From NCBI RefSeq assembly GCF_041296385.1, contig NC_091017.1, positions 79,103,055 to 79,167,054 on the forward strand: a DNA stretch of 64,000 bases, in the 5' to 3' direction. The position numbers were made by a program, and so were the translations under genes. Below are positions 30,247 to 41,720 of the stretch, in pieces. Origin of the DNA: Aphelocoma coerulescens. Taxonomy: Eukaryota; Chordata; Aves; Passeriformes; Corvidae. Positions within the stretch are counted from its first letter, which is position 1; every line of letters begins with the position of its first letter. Below the pieces are notes generated by a model, which was given only the letters and a program-made list of their open reading frames with translations, was not told where the DNA came from and did not search any database.

Positions 30247-31320
30247 CAATCCCAGGACACCTGACCTACCCTTCCTGAGCTGGCTCTCCTGATTTGCACT
30301 GCTGTGGCCACAGGGCTCTCCTGTTCCTCTCGTTTTAGTAACCCTTTTCATACCAGAGGACTATTTTTGTAAGACAGAATTTGTATTCAGCACACAAACT
30401 GTAGTGGTGGGGGTGCAGAGGGGACATTGGAACCATGGCTGAACCAGGGGGTGGTTGCGGTGGGGTTTCCATGACCGAAATCCCACCACAGCTCCTGGCA
30501 CTGCTTTCTGGCCAATTTTCCTCCCAGCTTTAGTTCCTCTTGACATTGCACATGGGCTGGGAAGGGGTGACCCGGGGAAAGTGACCATCCCCACCGATGG
30601 AAGATGCTGGTGACAGTGTGATGTCCTTGTAGCTACCTCCTCCTTCTCCTCCAGGCCTGGTGAGCCCCCAGTCACTGCCACCGCAGCTCCATCCATGCTG
30701 GGCATTGTCTCAGGGAGACGTTTGCCATGACAGAAACGTGGTGCCCAGTTTGGACTGGGCCGTGCAGTGCTGGGACATTTCCATGAAGGATCCAAGTTCT
30801 CAGGCTCCTCCTGACCTCCTGTCCGACTGCACAAGGAAAAGCGGTGACGATCCTGGGGTCACCTGGAAGGAGAAACTGTCTGGGAATGTTTGAATGCCCC
30901 AAGTGCCGGTGGCAGCTGCTTCCCAGGGTGCTTTTGAGGGGCTCGGGAGCCCTCACAACGTTGCCTGTTCCCTGCTCCTGGGCCAAGCCCAGCAGTGGCT
31001 CCGGGAGCTGCTCCCACTCTGCTGTCCAAGGGGAAGGAGCCACAAGCTGAGAACAAGAGCAGGAAAACTCCTGCCCGTGTCATTGGCTTGTCCGAGGCCT
31101 TGGCCAAGCCACTGCATTTCTCTGTGCCTCAGTCCCCGTGTCGGGGGCGTTTCCTACCTCACAGGGCTGTTGTGAGGTTTGACAAAGGGACTCTTGGAAG
31201 GGCTTCCCAACCCTCCATCCAAGGTGCTGTTGACCTGCACAGTTTGTGCCACTTTCCTGTGACTTGACCTGCGGCTCGATCAGGGTCCGAAATGACAACA
31301 AAGACTTTGTAAAGTCCCCT
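30247..31320 (+). other. Probable 3' UTR of ADAM33
   Basis: Low-repeat sequence after the stop codon, with a MIR relic inside. I found no AATAAA or ATTAAA between the stop and the CR1 copy at 31.69 kb. A weak candidate end is the AACAAAGACTTTGTAAAG segment near 31297, followed by T/G-rich sequence. Confidence 0.4.
31065..31190 (+). mobile_element. MIR SINE relic
   Basis: CTTGGCCAAGCCACTGCATT, then CTGTGCCTCAGT, then CTACCTCACAGGG and TTGTTGTGAGG-like sequence follow the order of the MIR core and 3' part. An old amniote SINE, here probably transcribed in the ADAM33 3' UTR. Confidence 0.7.
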
Positions 31321-31687
31321 GTCTCCTCTGGCTCTTTTCTTGCTCCCTGTCCCCTGAACCTTTAGAACCTTTAGGGGATCTTCAGGTCTCTGACCACACC
31401 AGAGCAAACAGGTCCCAGGGGTCTCTTAAACCTGGGATCCAGCTGTGTGAGATCTGTCAGCTACACTGGCACAGATCCCATCTGACCTGGGACAAATCCT
31501 TTTGGGATGTGTCCAGCCATGATGGAAGTTCAGGGACAGCCCTCAGGAAGCTGCTCTGGTGTTCCACTGTCCCCAGTGTCACAGAACAGGTGATTGCAGG
31601 TTGTGGGTGAGGCCACCTTACCCAAGCTGTCCTTACTCTAGGGCTTTGTTTTGAAGTTGTTGGTCTCGCACCTGGGTCTTCCCTGAA

Positions 31688-31902
31688 GCATCTTCAGCAG
31701 GAATTTCTCCATGGAAAGGGCAGTCAGGCATTGTAAGGGGCTGCCCAGGGAGGTTTGGAGTCCCCACCCCTGGAGGTGGCCAAAGAAGGCCTGGAGGTGG
31801 CACTCAGAGCTCTGGGTTGGTGACAAGGTGGGGACTGGGCACAGCTTGGACTCAGTTACCTTAAAGGGCTTTTCCAAGCTAAACAATTCTGGGATTCCTG
31901 GT
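31688..31902 (+). mobile_element. CR1 3'-end copy, older subfamily
   Basis: TTTCTCCATGGAAAGGGCAG, GGTTTGGAGTCCCCACCCCT and the terminal AAACAATTCTGGGATTCC. Lies just beyond the likely end of the ADAM33 transcript. Confidence 0.85.
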
Positions 31903-32784
31903 ACCTCCGTATCTTTCTTAGTTCATGGATATCCAGCTGGGATCAAGGATCCAGCATCCCCTCTTATTCTGATACCAAGTCAGAAAACCCCAGTGTCACT
32001 GAAGTTGGAAGGGACCTCTCGAGATCATCCTCAGGTGAGCTCCAGGACAGGATGAATGAATTGATCCATAAACATTCCCAAAGCCGCATTTTTTTTAGGG
32101 ATCTCCCAAGGACTTCTGACATGGTCAGACTTGAGGAAGAGCCTATGGAGCTGCTGGAGAGGGAACCCTGCCCCCTGTGGATGTCCTCCCTTCTCCTGCC
32201 CAGGGCAGGGGTTAGCAGGGGGTTAAACAGCTGGAGAGGGTTTGGAGAAGTCCCTGCAGTGATGAAGTGGTTGGAAAAAACTTCTCTCAAGGATCAGACC
32301 ATTCAGCTTAATGACACAATGAGGGGTGACAGTCCTGCGGCCACAAGCCCCAAGGGACAAGGGACTGACTGATCCCACTGAGCTGGGGCAGTGTCCCTGG
32401 GCTCTTGCCCATCAGTGGCACCGTCCTGGCCTCACAGTCCCTTCACTGGCCCCTGGTGTGGAGGGAGGGCTGGGAAGTTCCTCCTCCAGAGTGCCCAAGC
32501 TCCCCCAGCAGTGCAGGACCGGGTCACACATCTGGGGGCTCAGGCTGAGCTCCTCAGGCTGGGGAGGAGCTGGCAGAACCCCATTTGTGTCTCAGGGCTG
32601 CGGCACAGCAGGGCTGAGCCGGGCTCTGCTCAGCAGCACCATCAGTGCTCGAGATCCCTGCACCCTTCCCAAGGCCCTCTCCCTTCCCGGGATGTCCCTG
32701 CACACCCACGGCTGTCCTGGGGGCAGACTGGGCCTTCTGGGTGCAGGATGAGCCCTCCCATCCCTTTTCCCGGGCAGAGGGAGG

Positions 32785-33328
32785 GCAGGGACGGGAGCGG
32801 CAGAGACGGGAGCGGCGGGGCCGGGAGCGGCAGGGATGGGAGCGGCAGGGATGGGAGCGGCAGGGATGGGAGCGGCAGGGCCGGGAGCGGCAGGGATGGG
32901 AGCGGCAGAGATGGGAGCGGCAGGGATGGGAGCGGCAGGGCCGGGAGCGGCAGGGATGGGAGCGGCAGGGCCGGGAGCGGCAGGGATGGGAGCGGCAGGG
33001 CCGGGAGCGGCAGGGCCGGGAGCGGCAGGGCCGGGAGCGGCAGGGATGGGAGCGGCAGGGATGGGAGCGGCAGGGCCGGGAGCGGCAGGGCCGGGAGCGG
33101 CAGGGATGGGAGCGGCAGGGATGGGAGCGGCAGGGCCGGGAGCGGCAGGGATGGGAGCGGCAGGGATGGGAGCGGCAGGGATGGGAGCGGCAGGGCCGGG
33201 AGCGGCAGGGATGGGAGCGGCAGGGATGGGAGCGGCAGGGCCGGGAGCGGCAGGGATGGGAGCGGCAGGGATGGGAGCGGCAGGGCCGGGAGCGGCAGGG
33301 ATGGGAGCGGCAGGGATGGGAGCGGCCC
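32785..33328 (+). repeat. 15-base minisatellite, about 36 units, two variants
   Basis: Unit GGGAGCGGCAGGGAT or GGGAGCGGCAGGGCC. The two forms alternate in a non-random order, with an A-D-D (45-base) higher-order period in the last half. The unit length divisible by three keeps all frames open. Confidence 0.95.
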
Positions 33329-33817
33329 GTTCAGCCCAGCCCAGCTCCCCGTCCCTGAGCTCCAGCCTGGATCCCTGCTCGGACAGGGGACAGACCCTGG
33401 TGATTCCGGGTGAGGCCCGACGGTCCCTGCCGGCTTTGCGGAACCCGGGGTGGTCCCGGGCTGTGCGGGTGGGTGTGTCCCTCCTGGGGCAGCCACAGAT
33501 GTAAGACGTGACCCGCGGTCCATGGGACTGGCAGGGCTCGAGTTCATGGCTCAGGGAGGCGGTTTGGGTGTCCAGGTGGCACTAGATGGCAGCAGATGGC
33601 CACGAATCCTCTGCTCAGCCTCTCTGAATTGTTGGGATTTCCAGGGACCGGGTCCTCAAGGGCAGCTTTTCTCCTGGATCTTTCTCCCCTGCCCCATCAT
33701 TTACAAATCCATTAAAATCATCAGCTGGGCGTGAAAGCTGCTGAGTGTTTCTGATGACTCGTTGAGCTTCCAGTTTGTCCCAGCGGACCTGTCCTTTTAT
33801 CAAGTGGAATATGTGAA

Positions 33818-34203
33818 AGGCTGGGAGAGCTGGGAATGTTCCCCTGGAGAAGGGAAGGAGCCAGGGAGAGCTGGGAGCCCCTTGCAGGGCCTAAAGGGGC
33901 TCCAGGAGAGCTGCAGAGGGACTGGGGCCAAGGCATGGAGGGCCAGGAGGCAGGGAATGGCTTCCCAGTGGGAAAGGGGAGCTTGGGGTGGAATGTTGGG
34001 AAGGAATTGCTGGCTGGGAGGGTGGGGAGGGGCTGGGCTGGAATTGCCAGAGCAGCTGGGGCTGTCCCTGGATCCCTGGGAGCACCCAAGACCAGGCTGG
34101 ACACCGGGGCTTGGAGCACCCTGGGATGGTGGGAGGTGTCCCTGCCCAGGGCAGGGGTGGGGCTGGTCCCTTGCACCCAACCCATTCTGTCGTTCTATGA
34201 CTG
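33818..34203 (+). mobile_element. CR1 3'-end copy, twin of the intron 11 copy
   Basis: Same start and internal sequence as 19990-20362, ending CCATTCTGTCGTTCTATGAC. Confidence 0.88.
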
Positions 34204-34254
34204 CACCTCCTTGGCCATTCAGGGGGCTCTGTCACCCACCACACCCTGGTGAAG

Positions 34255-34400
34255 CTGGTTAAGATCTCCTCGACCTCGGGCAAGGTGTTGCCTCTGTCTC
34301 CATGCCTTGGTTCCCTCAGATGTCAAATGGAGTCTCCAGCCCTCCTGTCCCACCTGTGCCCTGTCCTGCCCACACCAGGGACTTGTGACAGGCTTGGGCT
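34255..34400 (+). mobile_element. MIR SINE relic
   Basis: CCTCGGGCAAGGTGTTGCCT, CCATGCCTTGGTTCCCTCA and GATGTCAAATGG follow the MIR order (GGGCAAGTCACTT, CTCAGTTTCCTC, CTGTAAAATGG). Same strand as the 31.1-kb copy and abutting a CR1 copy. Confidence 0.6.
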
Positions 34401-34677
34401 CTCTAGGGTTTTCCAAGGGATGGGACATGGGAGCAGAGCCAGGTGATGGGAGGGGGCAGGGGGAGTCCCAGTGGCTCCCAGGGAGCCTCAGCAGTTGGGG
34501 GCTTTCCTGGGGCACTTTGGCAAAGCCCCCTTGGGACAAGAAGTTTCCTCCTTCGCTCCCTGGAGCCTGAACTGGGATCTGCACCAGGTTTGTCCAGTTT
34601 GCTGTGGTGTCCTGGCCCAGGCAGGCTCTGTCCCCCGGGGGGCAGGACAAGGTGACATTGCTGATGTAAACTGTAAA

Positions 34678-34788
34678 ACCATCTCATGGAACATCCTGGG
34701 TTGGAAAGGATCCACCAGGATCATCCAGCCCAACTCCTGCCCTGCACAGGACACCCCAACAACCCCACCCTGTGCCTGAGTGTGCTCC
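34678..34788 (-). mobile_element. CR1 fragment, separate subfamily
   Basis: CATGGAACATCCTGGGTTGG, AGGATCATCCAGCCCAACTC and CACAGGACACCCCAACAACC. Directly precedes the TTTTC tract. Confidence 0.75.
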
Positions 34789-34805
34789 TGAATTATTTTT
34801 GAACA

Positions 34806-35032
34806 GTTACTTTTCTTTTCTCATCCTTTTCTTTTCTCATCCTTTTCTTTTCTCATCCTTTTCTTTTCTTTTCTTTTCTTTTCTTTTCTTTTCTTTTCTT
34901 TTCTTTTCTTTTCTTTTCTTTTCTTTTCTTTTCTTTTCTTTTCTTTTCTTTTCTTTTCTTTTCTTTTCTTTTCTTTTCTTTTCTTTTCTTTTCTTTTCTT
35001 TTCTTTTCTTTTCTTTTCTTTTCTTTTCTATT
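34806..35032 (+). repeat. (TTTTC)n pyrimidine tract
   Basis: About 35 pure TTTTC units preceded by three 17-base TTTTCTTTTCTCATCCT units. The other strand is all purine. Confidence 0.95.
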
Positions 35033-35954
35033 TTCTCTTCCCTTTTATTTTTGTCACTTCATGCTTCATCCTGGGGTGGGAGAGATGAGGGGACGGACAC
35101 CTGGAACAGGAGCACCCAGCCTCAGGCAGGCAGCACATCCTGGGCACACGGAGCTGCAGGCAGCCAGACACGTGCACAGAGCCAAAGGAAAAAAATCAAA
35201 GCAAAAAAGGAAAAAAAAGCAGTGGAGCGGTTAATGAAGAGGCTCCTGCACCGGGGAAGTTGGACCATTTATCATCTCCCAGCCCTGTTCTTTCTTTCTT
35301 TCTGCTGTGTTTGTCTTTGGCAGAAGGGGATTGCTCTCTCCAGCCATCCCTGCCATCTAGGGCTGGTCACTCCCTCCTTGGAGCCAGGAACGGGCCCATT
35401 AAAAGTGAAATTATAAAGCACAGCTGGATTTTAGTTCTCTGCACCGACTCCTCTCTGTAGACGGAGAGAAGGAGAAAAATCCCTTTATGATATTATACAA
35501 CACATGTCAAACACTGAGGTCCTGTTGAGAGCTGTCGCTGAAGTGTTGCCTAAAGCTGATGTCTTATCTCCCTAATTCTTGAGTATTTCTAAAGAAGTGA
35601 GCACCTTTCAAGTCCCAGCGCTGTGAAGTCCAAGGTGAGCTCGGGGACGCAGCATTCCCGCGCCAGCAGCGGCAGAGCCGGGGCAGCTCCCCCTCCCCAG
35701 CCTTCCCTTGGGGCTCAGAGCCTTGGCAGGGAAACAAATGAAGAAATCAGGGTGACTTTGGACAACATTTGGAGCTGGGGCTCCGTGAGGATGAGGATGA
35801 GGCATCTTGATGGAAAGGAGCTGCTTTTGTGGGCCACTGTGGTTTGGAGAACACAGGTGAGTGAAGGCAGGGGTGTCCCCGGCGAGTACAGGGGTCCCTG
35901 GAGAGCCAGGAGCACGTGTGATGTGCCTGGTGTGGATCCAGATGCTCAGCTGAG

Positions 35955-36084
35955 ATCACAGAACCACGGAATCAGGGAATGGTTTGGGCTGGAAGGCACC
36001 TTAGGGCTCATCTCAATTCCCCTGCCATGGGCAGGGACACCTTCTGTTGGACCGGGTTTCTCAGAGCCCCATCCAGGGAGAGTC
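35955..36084 (-). mobile_element. CR1 fragment
   Basis: ATCACAGAACCACGGAATCA through CTGCCATGGGCAGGGACACC, then diverged. Confidence 0.8.
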
Positions 36085-36379
36085 AAACCAGGACATTCCA
36101 AAGAAGAAATGTGGGAAATTTGGGAATGTAGAAGTGTGGGTGGAAATGCCACACTGTGGCTCCGGACTGCAGGACACCAGGTGTGCAGCTCCTGTCAGCA
36201 GATGAGGTTTGTAATTGAAGGAGGAGCTGTTCTGGCCTAATTAGCAAAGACAAACTAAATTACTGCCCCCAGAAACATCTCAGAGTTCTTTCCTGGCCCC
36301 TCTCCCCAGCGGCTGCTGCTGCCAAACTCTGAGGGGCTTGCAGGGGACAGTCGTGAGTAGCCAGGGTCTGGGCGGTTGT

Positions 36380-36461
36380 TGGGGTGTCTGTGCAGGGCCA
36401 GGAGCTAGACTGGATGATCCTTATGGGTCCCTCCCCGCTCAGGAGATTCTGGGACTCTGTG
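36380..36461 (+). mobile_element. CR1 terminal fragment
   Basis: GACTGGATGATCCTTATGGG then TTCTGGGACTCTGTGG fits a CR1 terminus. Confidence 0.6.
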
Positions 36462-36977
36462 GATGGGGCTGGCAGTGCCCAGAAGGGCTGAGTTTGTCCC
36501 CCCCAGTCCACACCTCCACTGGGCTTTTGTCATCAGGAAATCATTTTGTCTTTACTGGGTTTGCATTAAGTTTGCTAAAGCAGCTGTTTGGGTCCAGAGC
36601 AGCCTCCTGGGACTGGTGGGATCCCTGTCTAAGCCAAGGGTTTGGGCCCTGTGTGTGCTTGGAGATTAAAACGTGCCTGGGAATGTTCTGGGGGTCCCAG
36701 GGAGGCACAGGGCCCTCTCCAGCCAGGTTATTGCCTCCTCCCACCTCCCAAAGAGCAGAGGCTGCTGGTCTGATCCGTGGGCCATGGCTGAGCCAGGCAG
36801 GACCCGCCCAGGGCTTTGTGCTGATCCCAGACAGGTCAGGAGGGTCTCAGAGTCTGCAGGGTGAGCTCAGGCCCCTGCTCAGTTCCCGGGCACAGCTCTG
36901 GGACTGGGCTCAGGAGGAGCAGATTTCACCTCCAGGCTCTCCTCAACCCAGGGCTTTTCTTTGCCAGGATTATTTTT

Positions 36978-37183
36978 TACTGAGAGGGAGGTGAGGCCCT
37001 GGCACAGGGTGCCCAGAGCAGCTGTGGCTGCCCCTGGATCCCTGGCAGTGCCCAAGGCCAGGCTGACATTGGGGCTTGGAGCAGCCTGGGACAGTGGGAG
37101 GTGTCCCTGCCCATGGCAGGGGTGGCACTGGATGGCTTTGAGGTCTCTTCAAAGCCAAACCATTCCCTGATCCCATCATTCTA
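36978..37183 (+). mobile_element. CR1 3'-end copy
   Basis: TGAGAGGGAGGTGAGGCCCT to CCAAACCATTCCCTGATCCC. Confidence 0.88.
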
Positions 37184-37407
37184 AGGAGGGTCCATTTTTA
37201 GCCCTCCTGAGTCTGGTGTGGCTGGTAGAGAATGGAGCAGGACCAGAGAGAAGAGTCCCCAAGGCAGCTTGGACAGTGCCAAACACTGCTCCAAGAGGGG
37301 CCTCAGTGTCCAGATGGGGAGTTCCTGGTGCCACACGCACGTCCATCGTGGACAGACAGTTATCCCCATGGTCAGGGTGCACATGAGGAACAAGAAAAAT
37401 GTGAGGG

Positions 37408-37715
37408 CCCTTAGCACAGGATCACAGGAGGGTTTGGGTTGGAAGGGACCTTTAAAGGCCACCCAGTCCATTTTCCCTGCCAAGGAGCTTCCATATCCCA
37501 GGCTGCTCCAAGCCCTAGTGCCCAGCCTGGCCTTGGACACTCCCAGGGATCCAGGGGCAGTCACAGCCTCTCTGGGAACATGTGCCAGTGTTTTACCACA
37601 CTCATCATAAAAAACTTCTTCCCCTGATCTAATCTAAATTGACCCCATGTTGGTACAAACCCATCACCCTTTGTCCTGCACCAACGGGCCCTGCTGAAGG
37701 TTTGTCCCCATTTAT
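37408..37715 (-). mobile_element. CR1 3'-end copy
   Basis: CACAGGATCACAGGAGGGTT to the CTAATCTAAATTGACCCCAT segment; extends further 5' than most copies here. Confidence 0.85.
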
Positions 37716-38947
37716 CAACTTGATCCATGTCCGGGCTGATTGTCCAGCAGGGTGTGAATTTACCTGTCTGGGCTGTGCTGACAGGAAGAGGGGCAGAGAG
37801 CAGCAGGGAGGGGCAGGGCAGGGGTGACAGTGCAGGCCAGGACCTGTGACAGTGGCAGTGAGGGTCCCAGGGCCTGGGCCCTGCTCTCGTGGGGGTCCAT
37901 CACGGCTGGCGCTGTGGGAAGGTGCCGGGGGATGTGTCAGGGCTGGGTAAATCCAGAGCTGAGTGAATCCATCAGCTCACACACGCAGGACAGGGGTACA
38001 GGTGTCACCCAGAGACATGTGACAGGAGGGACCTGGTCTCCACTGCACCTGAGGAGACCAAAGGCCCCTCTGCTGCCTTGGCTTAGCAAGTCCAGAACTA
38101 GCCCTGGACGAGCAGCCTCATTTCCTCCTCATCACACAAATACAGGTGGTTTTTTTCCAGTGTTTTTCCTTCTGCTCCATTCTGTCAGGTTTTGTGCCCC
38201 TGGCTGCCCTTTGCAGGAAGAAAAACCGTGGCTGTAAGACAAAGCTTAGTCGTTCTTTGAGCTCCAAATCATTCCTGGCAGGGCTTTTCACGGCACAGGC
38301 TCCTCAGCAGAGCCTTTCCCGGGAGGGTTTAGCACGTGTGAGGCTTTTGTGTTGCAAACATCTCAGGCCTGAGTCAAGCCCTCTGCAGGGCTCTGTTCCT
38401 GGGCACTTTATTATCATCACTCGTGCAGTTTGGTCTTTGTGTGGTTTCCATTTTTATGGCAGCGGTGAAAACCGCTCCGTTCCTTTGATGTTCCCTTGGC
38501 TGGAGCTCTTTTTGGGTTTTATTTTGTTGTGTGCTCTTTTTCCCTTCCCCTTTTTGAGCAGAAGCAAAAGAAAATCAATTTAAACAAGATGCAGGAAGGT
38601 TTCAAAACACAGCGTTAATCAAGCCAGCTCTGCCCGCGATCGTCCCGCGGCGCAGCTCGGAACCAGCCCTCAGCCCTGGCGGCTGGCGATAAAAGCGAAT
38701 CGGCGATGACACCCTTTGAGATGCCTGGCACCGAGAGACGGGCACCGGGCTGAGTCAAAAACAGACAATTGGCTGGAGAACTTCCCCCCCTGAACTTCAG
38801 AGCCCACGTTGTTGTCTGGGTCGGGAACAGGTCCTGGAGCGTGGATGAATGGAGCTCTGGTGTGCTTCCAGCAGGAGGCTGGGATCTGCTGCAGGACCTG
38901 CAGAGCTGGGCCTGGGCAATCCCGAACATCCAGGCGTTCCTGCCCCT

Positions 38948-39290
38948 TTCATGGAATCAGGGAATGGGATGGGTGGGAAGGGACCTAAGAGCCCCTCCAG
39001 GGCCATCCCTGCCATGGGCAGGGACACCTCCCACCATCCCAGGTGGATCCAAGCCCCAGTGTCCAACCTGGCCTTGGGTGCTCCCAGGGATCCAGGGGCA
39101 GCCCCAGCTGCTCTGGCAATTCCAGCCCAGCCCCTCCCCACCCTCCCAGCCAGCAATTCCTTCCCAACATCCCACCCCAAGCTCCCCTTTCCCACTGGGA
39201 AGCCATTCCCTGCCTCCTGGCCCTCCATGCCTTGGCCCCAGTCCCTCTGCAGCTCTCCTGAAGCCCCTTTAGGCCCTGGGCTGCTGGAGG
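38948..39290 (-). mobile_element. CR1 3'-end copy, same subfamily as the twin copies
   Basis: CATGGAATCAGGGAATGGGA to GCAGCTCTCCTGAAGCCCCT; inverted relative to the 19990 and 33818 copies. Confidence 0.88.
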
Positions 39291-39859
39291 AGGCCTGAGC
39301 AGATTTAGTGCCAGAGCTGCTGTGAGGTGGGCTCTGCTCTGTCTCCTCGGTCCCTGGTGCCCAGGCAGAGCCAGGTGGGGCTGGGAGCAGGGCTGGATTC
39401 CTGGAGCAGAGCACAGCTGCGATGATTGCACACCATGGGATGGGTTTGGTGGCGGCTCTGCCTTGTTTTGCCTCCTGTCACTCCGTGATCTGTGAGCTTG
39501 TGCAGCCTCAAGGACACCAACTCCCTCCTCCTCCTCTCTTCCCTCCTTCCCTCCCCGGGCACAGACGGGAGCTTTTGTTTTAATGGAATCTAAATGACAG
39601 GTCTGTGCTTTGGACAGAGTTCAGGAGCTGTGGCAGGGACAGCAGAGCCACAAGTGTCCTGTGGATGATTTCAGCTCTCCCTTGATGAGGGGTGACCTCT
39701 TCCAGGGATGAGCTGTGCTGTGCACATTCCCTCTGAATTGGCTCCGAGTGTTGGCTGGAAATTGCACCTTTGCTCCTGACAGGAATGAAGAGCTGCTGGG
39801 CTGCCTGCTCTGCTCTGCCTGCTGTCCAGTGGGATTGGGAATGGAGGAGTCAGGGGTCT

Positions 39860-40155
39860 CTTCTTCAGCCTGGAGAAGAGGAGGCTTTGGAAACACTTTA
39901 CAGCACCTTCCAGGACCTAGAGGGGGTTACAAGAAAGCTGGAGAGGGACCTTTGACAAGGGTAGGGAGTGAAAATCAAGGGGGAATGGCCTCAGGCAAAA
40001 GAAGGAAGATTTAGGTTGGAAATTGGGAAGAAATTTTTCCCTGTGAGGGAGGTGAGGCCCTGGCACAGGACAGCTGTGGCTTCCCCATCCCTGTCCAAGG
40101 CCAGGCTGGGCAGGGCTTGCAGCACCCCAGGCTGGGGGAGGAGTCCTGCACCCCT
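39860..40155 (+). mobile_element. CR1 3'-end copy, diverged
   Basis: CTTCTTCAGCCTGGAGAAGA, GGGTAGGGAGTGAAAATCAA and GAGGTGAGGCCCTGGCACAG, with a deletion in the middle and a lost terminus. Confidence 0.8.
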
Positions 40156-40427
40156 CTGGGCCTCTGGGATGACACAAAACACCTGGTTCAGGTCACTGAA
40201 CTGAGCCCTGGGTCTGCACTGGCTGTGGCAGGAGCGGTGACGCTGAGACACGGGAATTTCTGTGTTCCCATCAGTCAGGGGATCCTGCCTCAAGGAGCCA
40301 GCGTGGCTGGGAACAGCAAGTGGCTGCCAGGGCCGGAGGGAAGTGTTGCAGTTACTGGGCTTATTCAGCCTTGAGAAAATAATTTCTGCACCGTTGGGCA
40401 CCTCTGGGGCCAGAGCCACTCGTGGGA

Positions 40428-40535
40428 TGTCCCAGGGATGTTCCAGGGATGTCTCAGGAATGTCCCACGGATGTCCCACGGATGTCTCAGGGATGTTCCA
40501 GGGATGTCCCAGGGATGTCCCAGGACATGCCGACC
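40428..40535 (+). repeat. 12-base tandem repeat
   Basis: GGATGTCCCAGG units, with GGATGTTCCAGG, GGATGTCTCAGG and GGATGTCCCACG variants, about eight copies. Confidence 0.88.
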
Positions 40536-40739
40536 CCGCCAGGGGAGTTCCAGGGCTGGGCTGGACAGGGGCACACCTTGCAGCTGCCTGGAGGAGAGCA
40601 GACGGAGAGCCCAGAGCTGGGCTTTGGCTCGTCCAGGGGGGGACCCGCCTGGGAAATTCCACACGGGAGTGGCCCCGGTGCAGAGCTGCCCCAGTGCCCG
40701 GGGGAAGGCAAAGCCCAGCCCCTGATCCCTCTGTCCCTG

Positions 40740-41720
40740 AAAGCTGTAATCCCGCTGCCTCTGCTGCAGGAGTCACTTTACTCCCATTTTTCTCCCCCCT
40801 TTGCCCTATCCGTGCAGGAGGAGTTACTCCATGGTGTGGTTCCAGCTGCTTTCTCCAGCTGCAGCTGCTCCTCACTCACAGCGCCCGTGCTGCAGGCGAG
40901 GCCTTTTGCTTTTGCTTTGTCTTCACCTTCCAGATTCCTCCTAAGCCTCCGAACGAAAAGATTCCCCCTTCTCTGTCCTTATCTGCAAGGTGAAAGGAGG
41001 GAGGAATTGTCTCCTGCCTGGGGGAAGATAAGTCACGTTGGCCTCTCCTTCTTTAGAAAACTCTCTAATGCCATTTATCAATTAATTACTGGGTTGCATT
41101 TATGTCCATTAATTCCCCCTGCTGTCTCTCACTTTTGGAAAGGCCTGTGATGCTCAGGCTCTAATTGTCCTGTTCTCACCCTGCTTTCTTTCTCATTTTC
41201 AAGTTAAGTGGATACCAGAGCTTTCTGTATCTGCTCCTTTATTTCCCCTGCAGATTTCTCTGCCCCCCCTTCTCCTCCTCCGCCGTCGTGTTCCAAAAGG
41301 ATTTCACTGGGTGTGGGGGGAGTGGATTAAACTCTGTGGCCCAGGCTTTAAATCCTAATTCTGCTCAGGAATCAATTGTTGTGGAGCCAGGAAAATATTT
41401 TCACTTGGAACTTTTTACTCTGGCAGATCCACTTTGAGGTCACCTGCAACATGCTGTGGTTTTATATCAATCTCAGTCCCTTGTTTGGGTTGAAATAACC
41501 AAACCAGATAATTTTGAAAAAGAAAAGCTTCAATTTACCTTTACCCCCCCCCCCGCAAAAAAAAAAAAAACCATTTGATGTCTCTGTTTGAAACAATATC
41601 CCCCTTGTTTCACTTCAGCTTCAAACACAAAAGTATTTATTTTAAATGGGAAGAAGTTCCCACGTAAACAAAATGGGTTTATTTTGTTCCAATAATTTCC
41701 CAGTGAAAAATGGAAAAGTA
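40740..41720. other. AT-richer low-repeat block, candidate conserved noncoding element
   Basis: Nearly 1 kb free of CR1 and tandem repeats except one homopolymer junction. Contains GATAAG near 41026 and a homeodomain-type CAATTAATTACT at 41079-41090. Confidence 0.4.
41551..41572 (+). repeat. Poly(C)-poly(A) junction
   Basis: A run of C, one G, one C, then a run of A. Confidence 0.8.

Larger units (their letters stand above)
35040..38940. other. Downstream noncoding stretch
   Basis: Four CR1 pieces separated by unique sequence. 35040-35640 and 38140-38640 are AT-richer and low in repeats, with T-rich runs, and look like conserved noncoding sequence. A donor-like ACACAG|GTGAGTG at 35856 has no convincing exon before it. 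Confidence 0.4.

Noticed and set aside
32000..32340. Possible endogenous retrovirus fragment
   Set aside because: A short GTTGGAAGGGACCTCTCGAG match is equally CR1-like, and no LTR pair or viral protein sequence was seen.
32391..33547. Long open frames (340 aa plus strand, 301 aa minus strand) of Gly-Arg-Asp-Gly-Ser or Leu-Pro repeats
   Set aside because: They come from the 15-base minisatellite, whose unit length is a multiple of three, so stops cannot arise. No splice or homology support.
34772..35416. 214-codon frame rich in Phe, Leu and Ser
   Set aside because: Translation of the TTTTC tract.
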